Assembly (NCBI RefSeq): GCF_024972735.1
Contig: NZ_CP087723.1
Span: forward strand, 2,356,001 to 2,420,000
Direction: 5' to 3'
Source: Halalkaliarchaeum sp. AArc-CO
GTDB lineage: Archaea > Halobacteriota > Halobacteria > Halobacteriales > Haloferacaceae
Length of the DNA: 64,000 bases
Positions 47,086-54,966 of this stretch are shown here, piece after piece (position 1 is the stretch's first letter; each line of letters opens with the position of its first letter). The notes under the pieces are model-generated. The model was not told where the DNA came from and did no database searches. It was given only the letters and a program-made list of their open reading frames with translations. Position numbers and translations under genes: made by a program.

Positions 47086-48237
47086 ATGGCAACGATTCAA
47101 CTCAACGACGTGGTGAAGCGCTTCGACGACGTCGTCGCGGTAGACGGCATCGACCTGACGGTTCGTGACGGCGAGTTCATCGTCATCGTCGGCCCGTCGG
47201 GCTGTGGAAAGAGCACGACGCTCCGACTCATCTCGGGATTGGAAGACGTCACAAGCGGCGTCATCGAGATCGGTGGCCGCGACGTCACCGGACTCGAACC
47301 GAACGAGCGGGACATCTCCATGGTGTTTCAAAACTACGCGCTGTACCCGCACATGACCGCAAAGCGGAACATGACGTTCGGCATGAAGTCCGCCGGCGAC
47401 TTCACCGACGAGGAGATCGAACAGCGCGTGACCGAGGCGGCGGAGATCCTCGACATCACGGACCTGCTCGATCGAAAGCCGGGGGCACTGTCCGGCGGGG
47501 AGCGCCAGCGGGTCGCGCTCGGGCGGGCGATTTCCCGGGACCCCGAGGTGTTTTTGATGGACGAGCCGCTGTCGAACCTCGACGCGAAGCTACGGGTCCA
47601 GATGCGTGCCGAACTGGCGAAGCTCCACGACGAACTGCAGACGACCACCGTCTACGTCACCCACGACCAGACGGAGGCGATGACGCTTGGTGACCGTGTC
47701 GCAGTCATCGACGCCGGACAGATCCAGCAGGTCGACTCCCCACAGCGGCTGTACGACTTCCCGGAAAACCGGTTTGTCGCGGAGTTCATCGGCGACCCGG
47801 CGATGAACATGATCGACGTCACCGTCCGTGACGGCAACGCCGTCCACGAGGCGTTCTCGATCCCGCTTCCCGCCGGAGAGAACACGGTCGGGAGCGGGGA
47901 GGTAACCGCTGGGCAGCGGTCGGCGATCCTCGGCATCCGTCCCGAGGACTTCTATCTGGCCAGCGAGTATCCCGACATGGGGGAAACGACGTTCACGGCG
48001 ACTGTTACGGTCACCGAACCGCTCGGGGACAGCCTCCTTTTGTACTGCCGGATCGCCGACACCGAGTTCAAGGTGCAGGCGGAACCCCGGAGCACGCTCC
48101 AGCCGGGTGACGAGGTCGAGTTGACCTACGATCCAGCACGGCTCCACCTGTTCGATCCGGAAACCGGCGACGCCATCTACCACTCGGAAAGCGCCCCCGG
48201 ATCCGAGGAGCAGCTCGAACAGCCGGTCGACGAGTGA
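47086..48237 (+). CDS. ugpC: ABC transporter ATP-binding protein UgpC-like
   Basis: 383-residue ATPase of the MalK/UgpC class. Walker A GPSGCGKST (residues 37-45), Q-loop VFQNYALYPHM, signature LSGGERQRVALGRA, Walker B VFLMDEPLSNLDAKLR and H-loop VTHDQTEAMTL. The C-terminal TOBE-type regulatory domain (from about 240) has LGIRPEDFYLASE. It powers import by UgpA/UgpE. Ends three bases before the phosphodiesterase gene. Confidence 0.93.
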   Translation: MATIQLNDVVKRFDDVVAVDGIDLTVRDGEFIVIVGPSGCGKSTTLRLISGLEDVTSGVIEIGGRDVTGLEPNERDISMVFQNYALYPHMTAKRNMTFGMKSAGDFTDEEIEQRVTEAAEILDITDLLDRKPGALSGGERQRVALGRAISRDPEVFLMDEPLSNLDAKLRVQMRAELAKLHDELQTTTVYVTHDQTEAMTLGDRVAVIDAGQIQQVDSPQRLYDFPENRFVAEFIGDPAMNMIDVTVRDGNAVHEAFSIPLPAGENTVGSGEVTAGQRSAILGIRPEDFYLASEYPDMGETTFTATVTVTEPLGDSLLLYCRIADTEFKVQAEPRSTLQPGDEVELTYDPARLHLFDPETGDAIYHSESAPGSEEQLEQPVDE

Positions 48238-48240
48238 TCG

Positions 48241-48951
48241 ATGGGACGAAGTCGACCCCCGATCGGCCGGCGTCGTGACGACGGGGAGCCGGCGTTGCGG
48301 ATCGGCCACCGCGGCTGTGCGGATCAGCATCCGGAGAACACGGTCGAAGCGATCGAGCAGTCGGCGCCGTACGTGGACGGCTTCGAGATCGACGTACGCC
48401 CGTGTGGCTCCGGCGAGCTCGTCGTCTTCCACGACGAGACGCTCGACCGGGTGACCGACGGAACCGGCCGCGTCGACGAGACCACGCTCGGAGAGCTCCG
48501 GGAACTGGAGGTGCTCGATTCCGGCGAGACCGTTCCGACCCTCGGGGAGCTGCTTTCGGCGGTGCCCGACTGGCTTCCGGTCAACGTCGAGCTGAAGGCG
48601 ACGGGGATCGAAAAGGAGGTGCTCGAGATCTGTGGCGACGCCGACGTCGAAGTGCTGTACTCGTCGTTTTTCGTCCGTGCGCTGCGCGAACTCCGGGACG
48701 CCGACGAAGCGGCACCGGTCGGAGTTCTGTGTCACGAGGGCGTCGACGACCGGCTCGCACTCGCCGAGGAGCTCAAGGCCGTCGCCTTTCACCCGTCGAT
48801 GGAGCTGGCACTCGAAACGGACATCGTCGAAAGATGTCACGATCGCGGGCTTGCTGTAAACGTCTGGACTGCCGAAACCGAAGCCGACGTCCGTCGGCTG
48901 CGCGAGCGGGCCGTCGACGGGATCATCGCCGATCGGTGGGACGTGTTTTGA
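48241..48951 (+). CDS. ugpQ: Glycerophosphodiester phosphodiesterase
   Basis: Cytoplasmic GDPD that splits glycerophosphodiesters into glycerol 3-phosphate and an alcohol. 236 residues. The catalytic HRG and partners are visible in RIGHRGCADQHPENTVEA and FEIDVRP, with VVFHDETLDRVTDGTG giving the second His. VNVELKATG carries the metal-binding Glu. No signal peptide, consistent with a UgpQ-like internal enzyme acting on imported substrate. Last gene of the ugp operon; converges with the BCCT gene. Confidence 0.9.
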   Translation: MGRSRPPIGRRRDDGEPALRIGHRGCADQHPENTVEAIEQSAPYVDGFEIDVRPCGSGELVVFHDETLDRVTDGTGRVDETTLGELRELEVLDSGETVPTLGELLSAVPDWLPVNVELKATGIEKEVLEICGDADVEVLYSSFFVRALRELRDADEAAPVGVLCHEGVDDRLALAEELKAVAFHPSMELALETDIVERCHDRGLAVNVWTAETEADVRRLRERAVDGIIADRWDVF

Positions 48952-48987
48952 AAACGCGGATCGAACCGAAACGGCGGTGAAAGGGGT

Positions 48988-50571
48988 TCAGTCGTCCTCG
49001 AACGACTCCTGCGAACGTCGCTGCGTTACGAGCGAATCTTCCCGGGAGCCGTCCAGCGTCTCGCGGTAGTAGTCGCGGGCGGCGATGTAGCTGGCTGCCG
49101 CGATCGCCACGATAAACACCGTAAACGGGAACGCAAGCACCACCGGGAACGCCTGCATGGCCTCGAATAGCGGAAGTTCGATCGTCATGACGCCGACGAA
49201 GGCGAGCAGCACGCCCCACCACGCCCGATTCCGTGCGTTCGGGTTCTCGGTTCCGAGAGTGATCGACGAGAGGATGAACACGGTGGAGTCGAGCGAGGTG
49301 ATGACGTATCCGGTGATGACCAAAAGGAACAGGACGGCGATGAGCACCCCGAACTGGGTGAGTGTCAACGCCTCTACAATTCCTGCGGGGATGCCGTCGG
49401 CGGCGACAGCATCCGAGACGGGCTCTACGAACCCGGGCGAGAGCACCCAACCGCCGATGATCCCGTGTTGTATCCACAGCAGAACGCCCGGAACCCCCAC
49501 GAGAACCACGAACGTCTCCCGGATCGTCCGCCCCTTGGAGACGCGGGCGACGAAGCTGCCGACGAATATGCCCCAGGCGGCCCACCACGCCCACCAGAAA
49601 CTGGTCCAGTAGTGGCCCCAGTTGCCCGCTGCGGTGGGGTCAGTGTAAAAGGAGAGTCGGAACATGTTGTTCAGCCAGACGCCGGTCGCGTCCAGCCCGA
49701 TGTTGATCATCGACAGCGTCGGACCGACGACGAGCAGCGCCGCCGCAGAGACCATCGCAAGTATCACCGTGATCTTCGCGGCGTTTTGCAGTCCCTTGTG
49801 GAGACCCAACCAGACGTCGGCAAGGAACACCACCCCGATGAAGCCGAAGAGAACGTACGTGAGCTGGGAGCCGGGGAGATGGAACACGTCATCCAGTAGC
49901 GCAGTAAACACCTGCGCAGAGAACCCCATGGTAGCGGCGATCCCACCCACGATGGCGATCAGCGACGCGAGGTCGACGAACCAGTAGAGCTTGCCGTAAT
50001 CGTCCTTGCCCAAAAGGGGCCGGAGCATCGAACTGATCTTGTACCTGCTTACGTCCTTGTTGTAGATGGTCAACGCGAACGCGAGCGCGAACGGTGGATA
50101 CCACATCGCGAGGCCGGGGAACACCTCGTGGATGTACATGAACGAAAGCGAGAGCGATTCGATCGGCGCCTGCACCGGCCACGGCTCCGGTGGGGGAGCC
50201 GCGACGATCGAGGCGGGTTCTCCTACGCCCCAGATGATGATCGAGCCGCTGTAGCCGACGGTAAACACCATCGCGATCCAGCCGAACAGCCCGAACTCCG
50301 GAGTGGCGTCCTCGCCGCCGATACGGATCTGCCCGTATCTGGAAAACGCCATGAACGCCGAGAACGCGAGCAACGCGAACCCGAGGACCATGAACCACCA
50401 CCCGAAGTTGTGCAACACCCAGTCGTAGGCGCCGAGCATCGCGTCGTTGAACCACTGTGGACTGGCGATACCGACTGTCCCGAGCGCGATTAGTCCTGCT
50501 CCCGTGAGGAAAAACAGGAGTTTCTCGTTTCTCTCTGCGTTCTCTAACCCGAACAGTTTCCAGAGGTTCAT
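48988..50571 (-). CDS. BCCT family transporter (betaine/choline/carnitine type), first copy
   Basis: Twelve-helix membrane symporter of the betaine-choline-carnitine family, 527 residues. Start MNLWKLFGLENAERNEKLLF. The family signature is SFWWAWWAAWGIFVGSFVAR (helix 8) followed by VSKGRTIRE. The helix 3 substrate region reads WGVGEPAS rather than the GIGxGxxFWGxxEP seen in better known members. Substrate cannot be read directly; choline or betaine is favoured by the neighbouring alcohol and aldehyde dehydrogenases. The upstream region (50572-51006) has two palindromes. Confidence 0.9.
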   Translation of the reverse strand: MNLWKLFGLENAERNEKLLFFLTGAGLIALGTVGIASPQWFNDAMLGAYDWVLHNFGWWFMVLGFALLAFSAFMAFSRYGQIRIGGEDATPEFGLFGWIAMVFTVGYSGSIIIWGVGEPASIVAAPPPEPWPVQAPIESLSLSFMYIHEVFPGLAMWYPPFALAFALTIYNKDVSRYKISSMLRPLLGKDDYGKLYWFVDLASLIAIVGGIAATMGFSAQVFTALLDDVFHLPGSQLTYVLFGFIGVVFLADVWLGLHKGLQNAAKITVILAMVSAAALLVVGPTLSMINIGLDATGVWLNNMFRLSFYTDPTAAGNWGHYWTSFWWAWWAAWGIFVGSFVARVSKGRTIRETFVVLVGVPGVLLWIQHGIIGGWVLSPGFVEPVSDAVAADGIPAGIVEALTLTQFGVLIAVLFLLVITGYVITSLDSTVFILSSITLGTENPNARNRAWWGVLLAFVGVMTIELPLFEAMQAFPVVLAFPFTVFIVAIAAASYIAARDYYRETLDGSREDSLVTQRRSQESFEDD

Positions 50572-50840
50572 AATTGTCGTCGTGTAACGCGGTGTTCGTC
50601 GTCTGCGTGTCGGTGTCGGCCGGCGTCCGCGAGTGGGCACCGCCCACGAGCGATCACCGGCGTCTCACGTACTGTACAAACGTCCAGTGTTGTTTCGAGT
50701 TGTGACTCTCGAACGCTACGCCGCCCTTGCCGTTTCCGAACCGGAACTCGGAAGACTATCGGTCGATCGTCAGGCTGGTCCATGGTTCTGCGAATAACTC
50801 ATGAGTGGTTTTCACTGCCACAGGCACGATCTAAACTGAT

Positions 50841-50868
50841 GGATAATAAAACCTTTTATTTATTATCC
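50841..50868. promoter_or_regulatory. Perfect 10-bp inverted repeat, operator-like
   Basis: GGATAATAAA and TTTATTATCC separated by eight bases. The AT-rich arms include TATA-like sequence on both strands, so a bound repressor would block transcription. Confidence 0.55.
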
Positions 50869-50889
50869 CTCGCAGTCGGGCGATAGGAT

Positions 50890-50906
50890 AATGTTAGTAA
50901 AACATT
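50890..50906. promoter_or_regulatory. 17-bp palindrome AATGTT-n5-AACATT
   Basis: Perfect 6-bp arms around AGTAA, 21 bases to the right of the larger inverted repeat. Likely part of the same control region. Confidence 0.5.
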
Positions 50907-51006
50907 ACTTTAGCGGTTCGGAACTCCTGCCTGTCGAAACCAACCGTGAGTACACCTCCCGCATCTGGGGCGTGCGGGCGTTTTGCGGCTCAGTCAGCGT
51001 TCGCGT

Positions 51007-52206
51007 TCAGTACGCGTCACGAGCGATTTCCAGCAGGTCCTCGGCGTCGGCGTCCCGCGGGTTGTCGTGGATCTCGATCGTGTACAGCGCGTTTTCGGCA
51101 ATTTCCGGGAGGTCCCCTTCGTCGACGTCGAGATCGGCGAGGCTCTCGGGCAGGTCGACCGCCGCGATCAGTTCTTCGACGGCGGCGACCGCCTCGCGGG
51201 CGGCCTCCTCCTCGGAGAGCCCGGAAACGTCGACACCCATCGCCTGTGCGACTTCGGCGTACCGGTCGGGCACTTCCTCGAGGTTGTACCGCATCACGGC
51301 GGGCGTGAAGGCGGCGATCGCCTCGCCGTGAGGGATCTCGGGATACATTCCGCCGGTCACCTCCGCCAGCGAGTGAATCGCCCCGAAGCCTGCGAAGTTC
51401 TCACAGATTCCCGCCACGTTGGAGGCGAACATCATCCGCTCGCGGGAAGCCATCGTCCCCTCCTCGTAGGCCTCCACCAGGTTGGCCGACACCAGTTCCA
51501 TCACGTTGTACGTCAGCGGTTCGACGACCGGCGGTCGCGCCGAGGAGACGTGGTTCTCCAGCGCGTGTGAAAACGCGTCGAAACCGGTCGCGGCCGTCTG
51601 GCGCGGCGGCAGCGACGCGGTGAGTTCGGGGTCCACCAGCGCGATTTCGGCACCCAGATACGGGCCGTCCGGGTACAGCGGCGGCTGTCCCATCGCCATT
51701 TTGAAGTCGCGCTCTTCGTCGGTGATGACCGCCCAGTAGTCCACCTCGCTGCCGGTGCCGGCGGTCGTGGGAACGGTCACCAGCGGTAGCGGTTCCGTCT
51801 CGATCGGTGCTTCCATCACGTCCTCGGCGGACTTCACCTCGTAGTCTGCGACCTCTCCCGAGTTCGTCGCCATCAGCGTCGCTCCCTTGCCGACGTCCAT
51901 TACGCTGCCGCCGCCGACGGCCACGACCGCGTCACAGCCTTCCGTATCGAGCAGTCCTGTCGCCTCCTCGACCATCGACGTCGTCGGATTCGGCTCGACG
52001 CCGTCGTAGACGATGTACTCGATACCCGCATCATCGAGGGACTGTTCGATCCCCTCGAGGAGGCCGACCTCCCGGATTCCCTCGTCGGTGACGACCAGTA
52101 CCGACTCCCACTGTTGAGAGTCGACGAGCGGGCCGACCCGCTCGCTTTTGCCGTTGCCGAACTCCACCCAGATCGGGAACGACAGCGTGTACTCGCCGAA
52201 GCTCAT
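51007..52206 (-). CDS. Iron-containing alcohol dehydrogenase
   Basis: NAD-dependent type III (iron) alcohol dehydrogenase family, 399 residues. N-terminus MSFGEYTLSFPIWVEFGNG; the nucleotide-binding GGGSVMDVGKG is near residue 98. The metal site is in the C-terminal helical domain, with TGFDAFSHALENH and FGAIHSLAE and then EIPHGEAIA supplying Asp/His ligands. Substrate unknown. It lies between a BCCT transporter and a divergent aldehyde dehydrogenase, so oxidation of choline or another amino alcohol is an inference; butanol- or lactaldehyde-type activity is equally possible. Confidence 0.88.
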   Translation of the reverse strand: MSFGEYTLSFPIWVEFGNGKSERVGPLVDSQQWESVLVVTDEGIREVGLLEGIEQSLDDAGIEYIVYDGVEPNPTTSMVEEATGLLDTEGCDAVVAVGGGSVMDVGKGATLMATNSGEVADYEVKSAEDVMEAPIETEPLPLVTVPTTAGTGSEVDYWAVITDEERDFKMAMGQPPLYPDGPYLGAEIALVDPELTASLPPRQTAATGFDAFSHALENHVSSARPPVVEPLTYNVMELVSANLVEAYEEGTMASRERMMFASNVAGICENFAGFGAIHSLAEVTGGMYPEIPHGEAIAAFTPAVMRYNLEEVPDRYAEVAQAMGVDVSGLSEEEAAREAVAAVEELIAAVDLPESLADLDVDEGDLPEIAENALYTIEIHDNPRDADAEDLLEIARDAY

Positions 52207-52395
52207 TTTCGGCCCTCCGGCGTAGCGAACGTCACGCTCGGGGCGTTCGATCGACGGTCGACGGACTCTCCTCTCCGAATACGTCGGGCTTGCCTTCGCA
52301 TCTCGTTTGGAGGTTTCCCTCGCAGTTCATAAAAGTATCCGTACGCCGAGTGACAGGAGCACAAATTTAAGAACGCCTGCATCGATACGCAACCC

Positions 52396-53907
52396 ATGGC
52401 AGAGCCACAAGGAGAGACAGCCATAGTCGAGCGACATCTATCGGCACACGAGGAAGCGACCGACGGAACCGAGTTTCACGCCTGGATCGGCGGGGACCAC
52501 TACCGGACCGACGAGGGGCTGGAAACCCGGGATCCGGCGATCGACGAGCCGATCCTGGAGGTTCCGCGATGTGGATCCGGCGACGTCGACGCCGCCGTCG
52601 AGGCCGCCTGGGACGCCTTCGACCGCGAGTGGGCGTCCACAACGCCCCGAGAGCGGTCGAACCTGCTGTTCGAGTGGATCGACGTCCTCACAGAGCACGT
52701 CGACGAACTCGCGAAGCTGGAGTGTCTCGACACCGGCAAACCGATCACGCAGGCGCGCGGCGAGGTCGAGGGCGCGATCGACACCCTGGAGTACTACGCG
52801 TCGGTGTGTCGCGCCCAGCGGGCCGATCACGTTCCAGCCGGTGACGACCTCCACCTGTACACAAAACACGAGCCGTACGGCGTCGTCGGCCAGATCGTCC
52901 CGTGGAACTTCCCGATGTGGGCCGCAGCCTGGAAGCTCGGCCCCGCACTCGCGGCCGGCAACGCCACAGTGCTCAAACCCTCGACGGACAGCCCGCTGAC
53001 GACGATCCGGGTCGCACAGCTCTCGGAGGGAATTCTCCCGGACGGGGTACTCAACGTCGTGACGGGGAAGGGGAGCGAGACCGGAAGCGCGATCGCCGAG
53101 CACGACGAGATCCGGAAGGTCTCCTTCACGGGGAGTACGGCGGTCGGCTCGGGCGTGATGCACGCGGCCGCAGACCGAGTCGCACCAGTCACGCTCGAGT
53201 TGGGCGGGAAGTCCCCGTTCGTCGTCTTCCCCGATGCCGACCTGGACCGGGTCGTCGATGCGGTCGCCGACGGGATCTTCTACAGCACGGGCGAGATCTG
53301 CGACGCGTTCTCACGGGCGCTGGTTCACGAGGACGTCATCGAGGAGTTCACCGAGCGGTTCGTCGAAAACGCCGAATCGTACACCCTCGGGGACCCGCTC
53401 GACGAGGAGACCACGATGGGGCCGCTGACCTCCGAAAACCAGTTCGAGACGGTGACAGACTACATCGAGACCGGCAAACGGGAGGCCGACCTGCTGTGTG
53501 GCGGCGGCCGTCCGGACGATCCGGAACTGGCGGACGGCTGGTACGTGGAGCCGACCGTTTTCGGAGACGTAAAAAACGACGACACGATCGCCCGCGAGGA
53601 GATCTTCGGGCCGGTCCAGACGATCATCCCGTTTTCGAGCTACGAGGAGGCGATCGAACTCGCGAACGACACCCGGTACGGGCTGGCCGCCGGCGTCGGC
53701 ACGGAGTCGACATCGCTCGTGCACAACGCCGCAAACGACATCGAGGCCGGCCTGATCTACGTCAACGAGTACGGGCCGATCCTGCCGGAGGCGCCCTACG
53801 GCGGCTTCAAGGAGTCCGGCGTCGGCAAGGACCTCGGGCTGGAGGCGCTCGATCACTACCGGCAGACGAAATCCGTCTACGTCAACCTCTCTGAACCGTC
53901 GCTGTAG
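52396..53907 (+). CDS. Aldehyde dehydrogenase, betaine-aldehyde type
   Basis: NAD(P)-dependent aldehyde dehydrogenase of 503 residues. VVGQIVPWNFPMWAAAWKLG is the coenzyme/oxyanion Asn region, FTGSTAVG the Rossmann turn, VTLELGGKSP the general-base Glu, and STGEICDAFSRALV holds the catalytic Cys. The sequence is closest in feel to BetB/GbsA betaine aldehyde dehydrogenases, but substrate is not certain. A TATA-like ATTTAAGA (about 52365) is 30 bases upstream. It is divergent from the alcohol dehydrogenase gene and followed by a convergent IclR regulator. Confidence 0.9.
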   Translation: MAEPQGETAIVERHLSAHEEATDGTEFHAWIGGDHYRTDEGLETRDPAIDEPILEVPRCGSGDVDAAVEAAWDAFDREWASTTPRERSNLLFEWIDVLTEHVDELAKLECLDTGKPITQARGEVEGAIDTLEYYASVCRAQRADHVPAGDDLHLYTKHEPYGVVGQIVPWNFPMWAAAWKLGPALAAGNATVLKPSTDSPLTTIRVAQLSEGILPDGVLNVVTGKGSETGSAIAEHDEIRKVSFTGSTAVGSGVMHAAADRVAPVTLELGGKSPFVVFPDADLDRVVDAVADGIFYSTGEICDAFSRALVHEDVIEEFTERFVENAESYTLGDPLDEETTMGPLTSENQFETVTDYIETGKREADLLCGGGRPDDPELADGWYVEPTVFGDVKNDDTIAREEIFGPVQTIIPFSSYEEAIELANDTRYGLAAGVGTESTSLVHNAANDIEAGLIYVNEYGPILPEAPYGGFKESGVGKDLGLEALDHYRQTKSVYVNLSEPSL

Positions 53908-53937
53908 GTTGAAACGGCAACGACCGGATGACCCAGG

Positions 53938-54738
53938 TCAGTCGCCTGCGGTCGCCGCGGCGATCTCCGCTTCCAGTTTCTCGACGACAGTTCGGAGTGA
54001 CGCCGGGATGCGCTCCCGGAATACGTCGCCAGTGAGACGGTAGCTCGGCCCCGAAACGCTCATCGATCCGACGGTGTTTCCGTCCCCGTCCCGAACGGCC
54101 ATCCCGACGCTTCGAAGCCCCTCGGTGTACTCCTCGTCGCCGAGCGCAAATCCCCGTTCCTCCGTGCGATTCAGTTCCTCGTACAGCTGCTCCCTGTCGG
54201 TAATCGTGTTCTCTGTTACCGCCTCCAGCCCCCATCGATCGACAATCGAGTCCACGCGTTCCCGGGAATACGTCGCCAGGATCGCCTTGCCCGAGGCGGT
54301 CGAATGGATGGGATAGTACGTCCCCATCCGAGCGCGGTAGCCGTTGGATCCACCCTCGGCGTACTTGACCCACTTGTGGTACGACTCCGAGACCGTGATG
54401 ATCCGGCCGTGATCCTCGACGATGAAGTCCACCTCCTCGGTCGTCTCCTCGGCCAGCCGGTGGACCGCTTCGTCGATCGCCTGGTTCCCGGGGAGCCGCG
54501 ACCGGGCGTGCTCCCCCAGGTTCAGGAATCGAAATCCCACGTGATACGTGTCTTCCTCCTTGATGAGGTAGCCGTTCGATTCCAGCGTCGCGAGATGTTT
54601 GAACACTGTACTCACCGCGAGAGAGAGCTCCTCGGCGAGTTCGGTCATCGTCGCGCCCTCCCGTCGTTTGATCGCCTCGAGCAAAGCGAGGGACCGTTCG
54701 GTCGTGTCGAGCGTGCTTCCCGGGGGATCAGCGAGCAT
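53938..54738 (-). CDS. IclR family transcriptional regulator, first copy
   Basis: 266 residues: N-terminal winged helix (SLALLEAIKRREGATMTELA, with SLAVSTVFKHLATLESNGYL as recognition helix and wing start) and a C-terminal ligand-binding domain with STASGKAILA and MSVSGPSYRL. The TATA box TTTAATAC on the minus strand is near 54765-54772, giving a leaderless start. Direct repeats directly behind it (54773-54825) are a likely autoregulatory operator. It probably controls the neighbouring dehydrogenase/BCCT genes; effector unknown. Confidence 0.92.
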   Translation of the reverse strand: MLADPPGSTLDTTERSLALLEAIKRREGATMTELAEELSLAVSTVFKHLATLESNGYLIKEEDTYHVGFRFLNLGEHARSRLPGNQAIDEAVHRLAEETTEEVDFIVEDHGRIITVSESYHKWVKYAEGGSNGYRARMGTYYPIHSTASGKAILATYSRERVDSIVDRWGLEAVTENTITDREQLYEELNRTEERGFALGDEEYTEGLRSVGMAVRDGDGNTVGSMSVSGPSYRLTGDVFRERIPASLRTVVEKLEAEIAAATAGD

Positions 54739-54772
54739 CGTTGTCCGAACGAGCGGGCGCTCGGTATTAAAG

Positions 54773-54825
54773 ATTCACGTGATTCACGTAAGCGAAATCG
54801 GTCCAATTATTCACGTATGCGAAAA
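54773..54825. promoter_or_regulatory. Probable IclR operator: direct repeats of ATTCACGTAWGCGAAA
   Basis: Two 17-bp copies at 54782-54798 and 54809-54825, 27 bases apart, differ at one internal base and the last. A third half copy ATTCACGT begins at 54773, touching the TATA box of the IclR gene. Placement upstream of the box suggests activation or self-repression. Confidence 0.6.
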
Positions 54826-54966
54826 TAGATTCCGTCGATTCCCGGTAGCGATCACAGTGCGATGACCCAGAGAAGGTGGACGTTGAAGAGAACACGTGCC
54901 GTATCCGAAGAAATAAACTGTGACGACATTATTTCGAGAACAGAAACTACACAGGCACCGGACGGT

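Larger units (their letters stand above)
50572..51006. other. 435-bp intergenic region with AT-rich palindromic core
   Basis: Upstream of the first BCCT gene and downstream of the iron-type alcohol dehydrogenase gene, both minus strand. An AT-rich core (about 50840-50910) contains the two palindromes listed separately plus a TATA-like AAATAAAAGG on the minus strand; if this is the BCCT promoter its leader would be near 250 bases. A 71-codon Arg-rich frame (50568-50783) overlaps the BCCT start by ATGA but lacks acidic composition and is not called. Confidence 0.65.

Noticed and set aside
50568-50783. 71-codon frame overlapping the BCCT start
   Set aside because: Although it ends in an ATGA overlap, its Arg-rich translation lacks acidic bias and any family resemblance.
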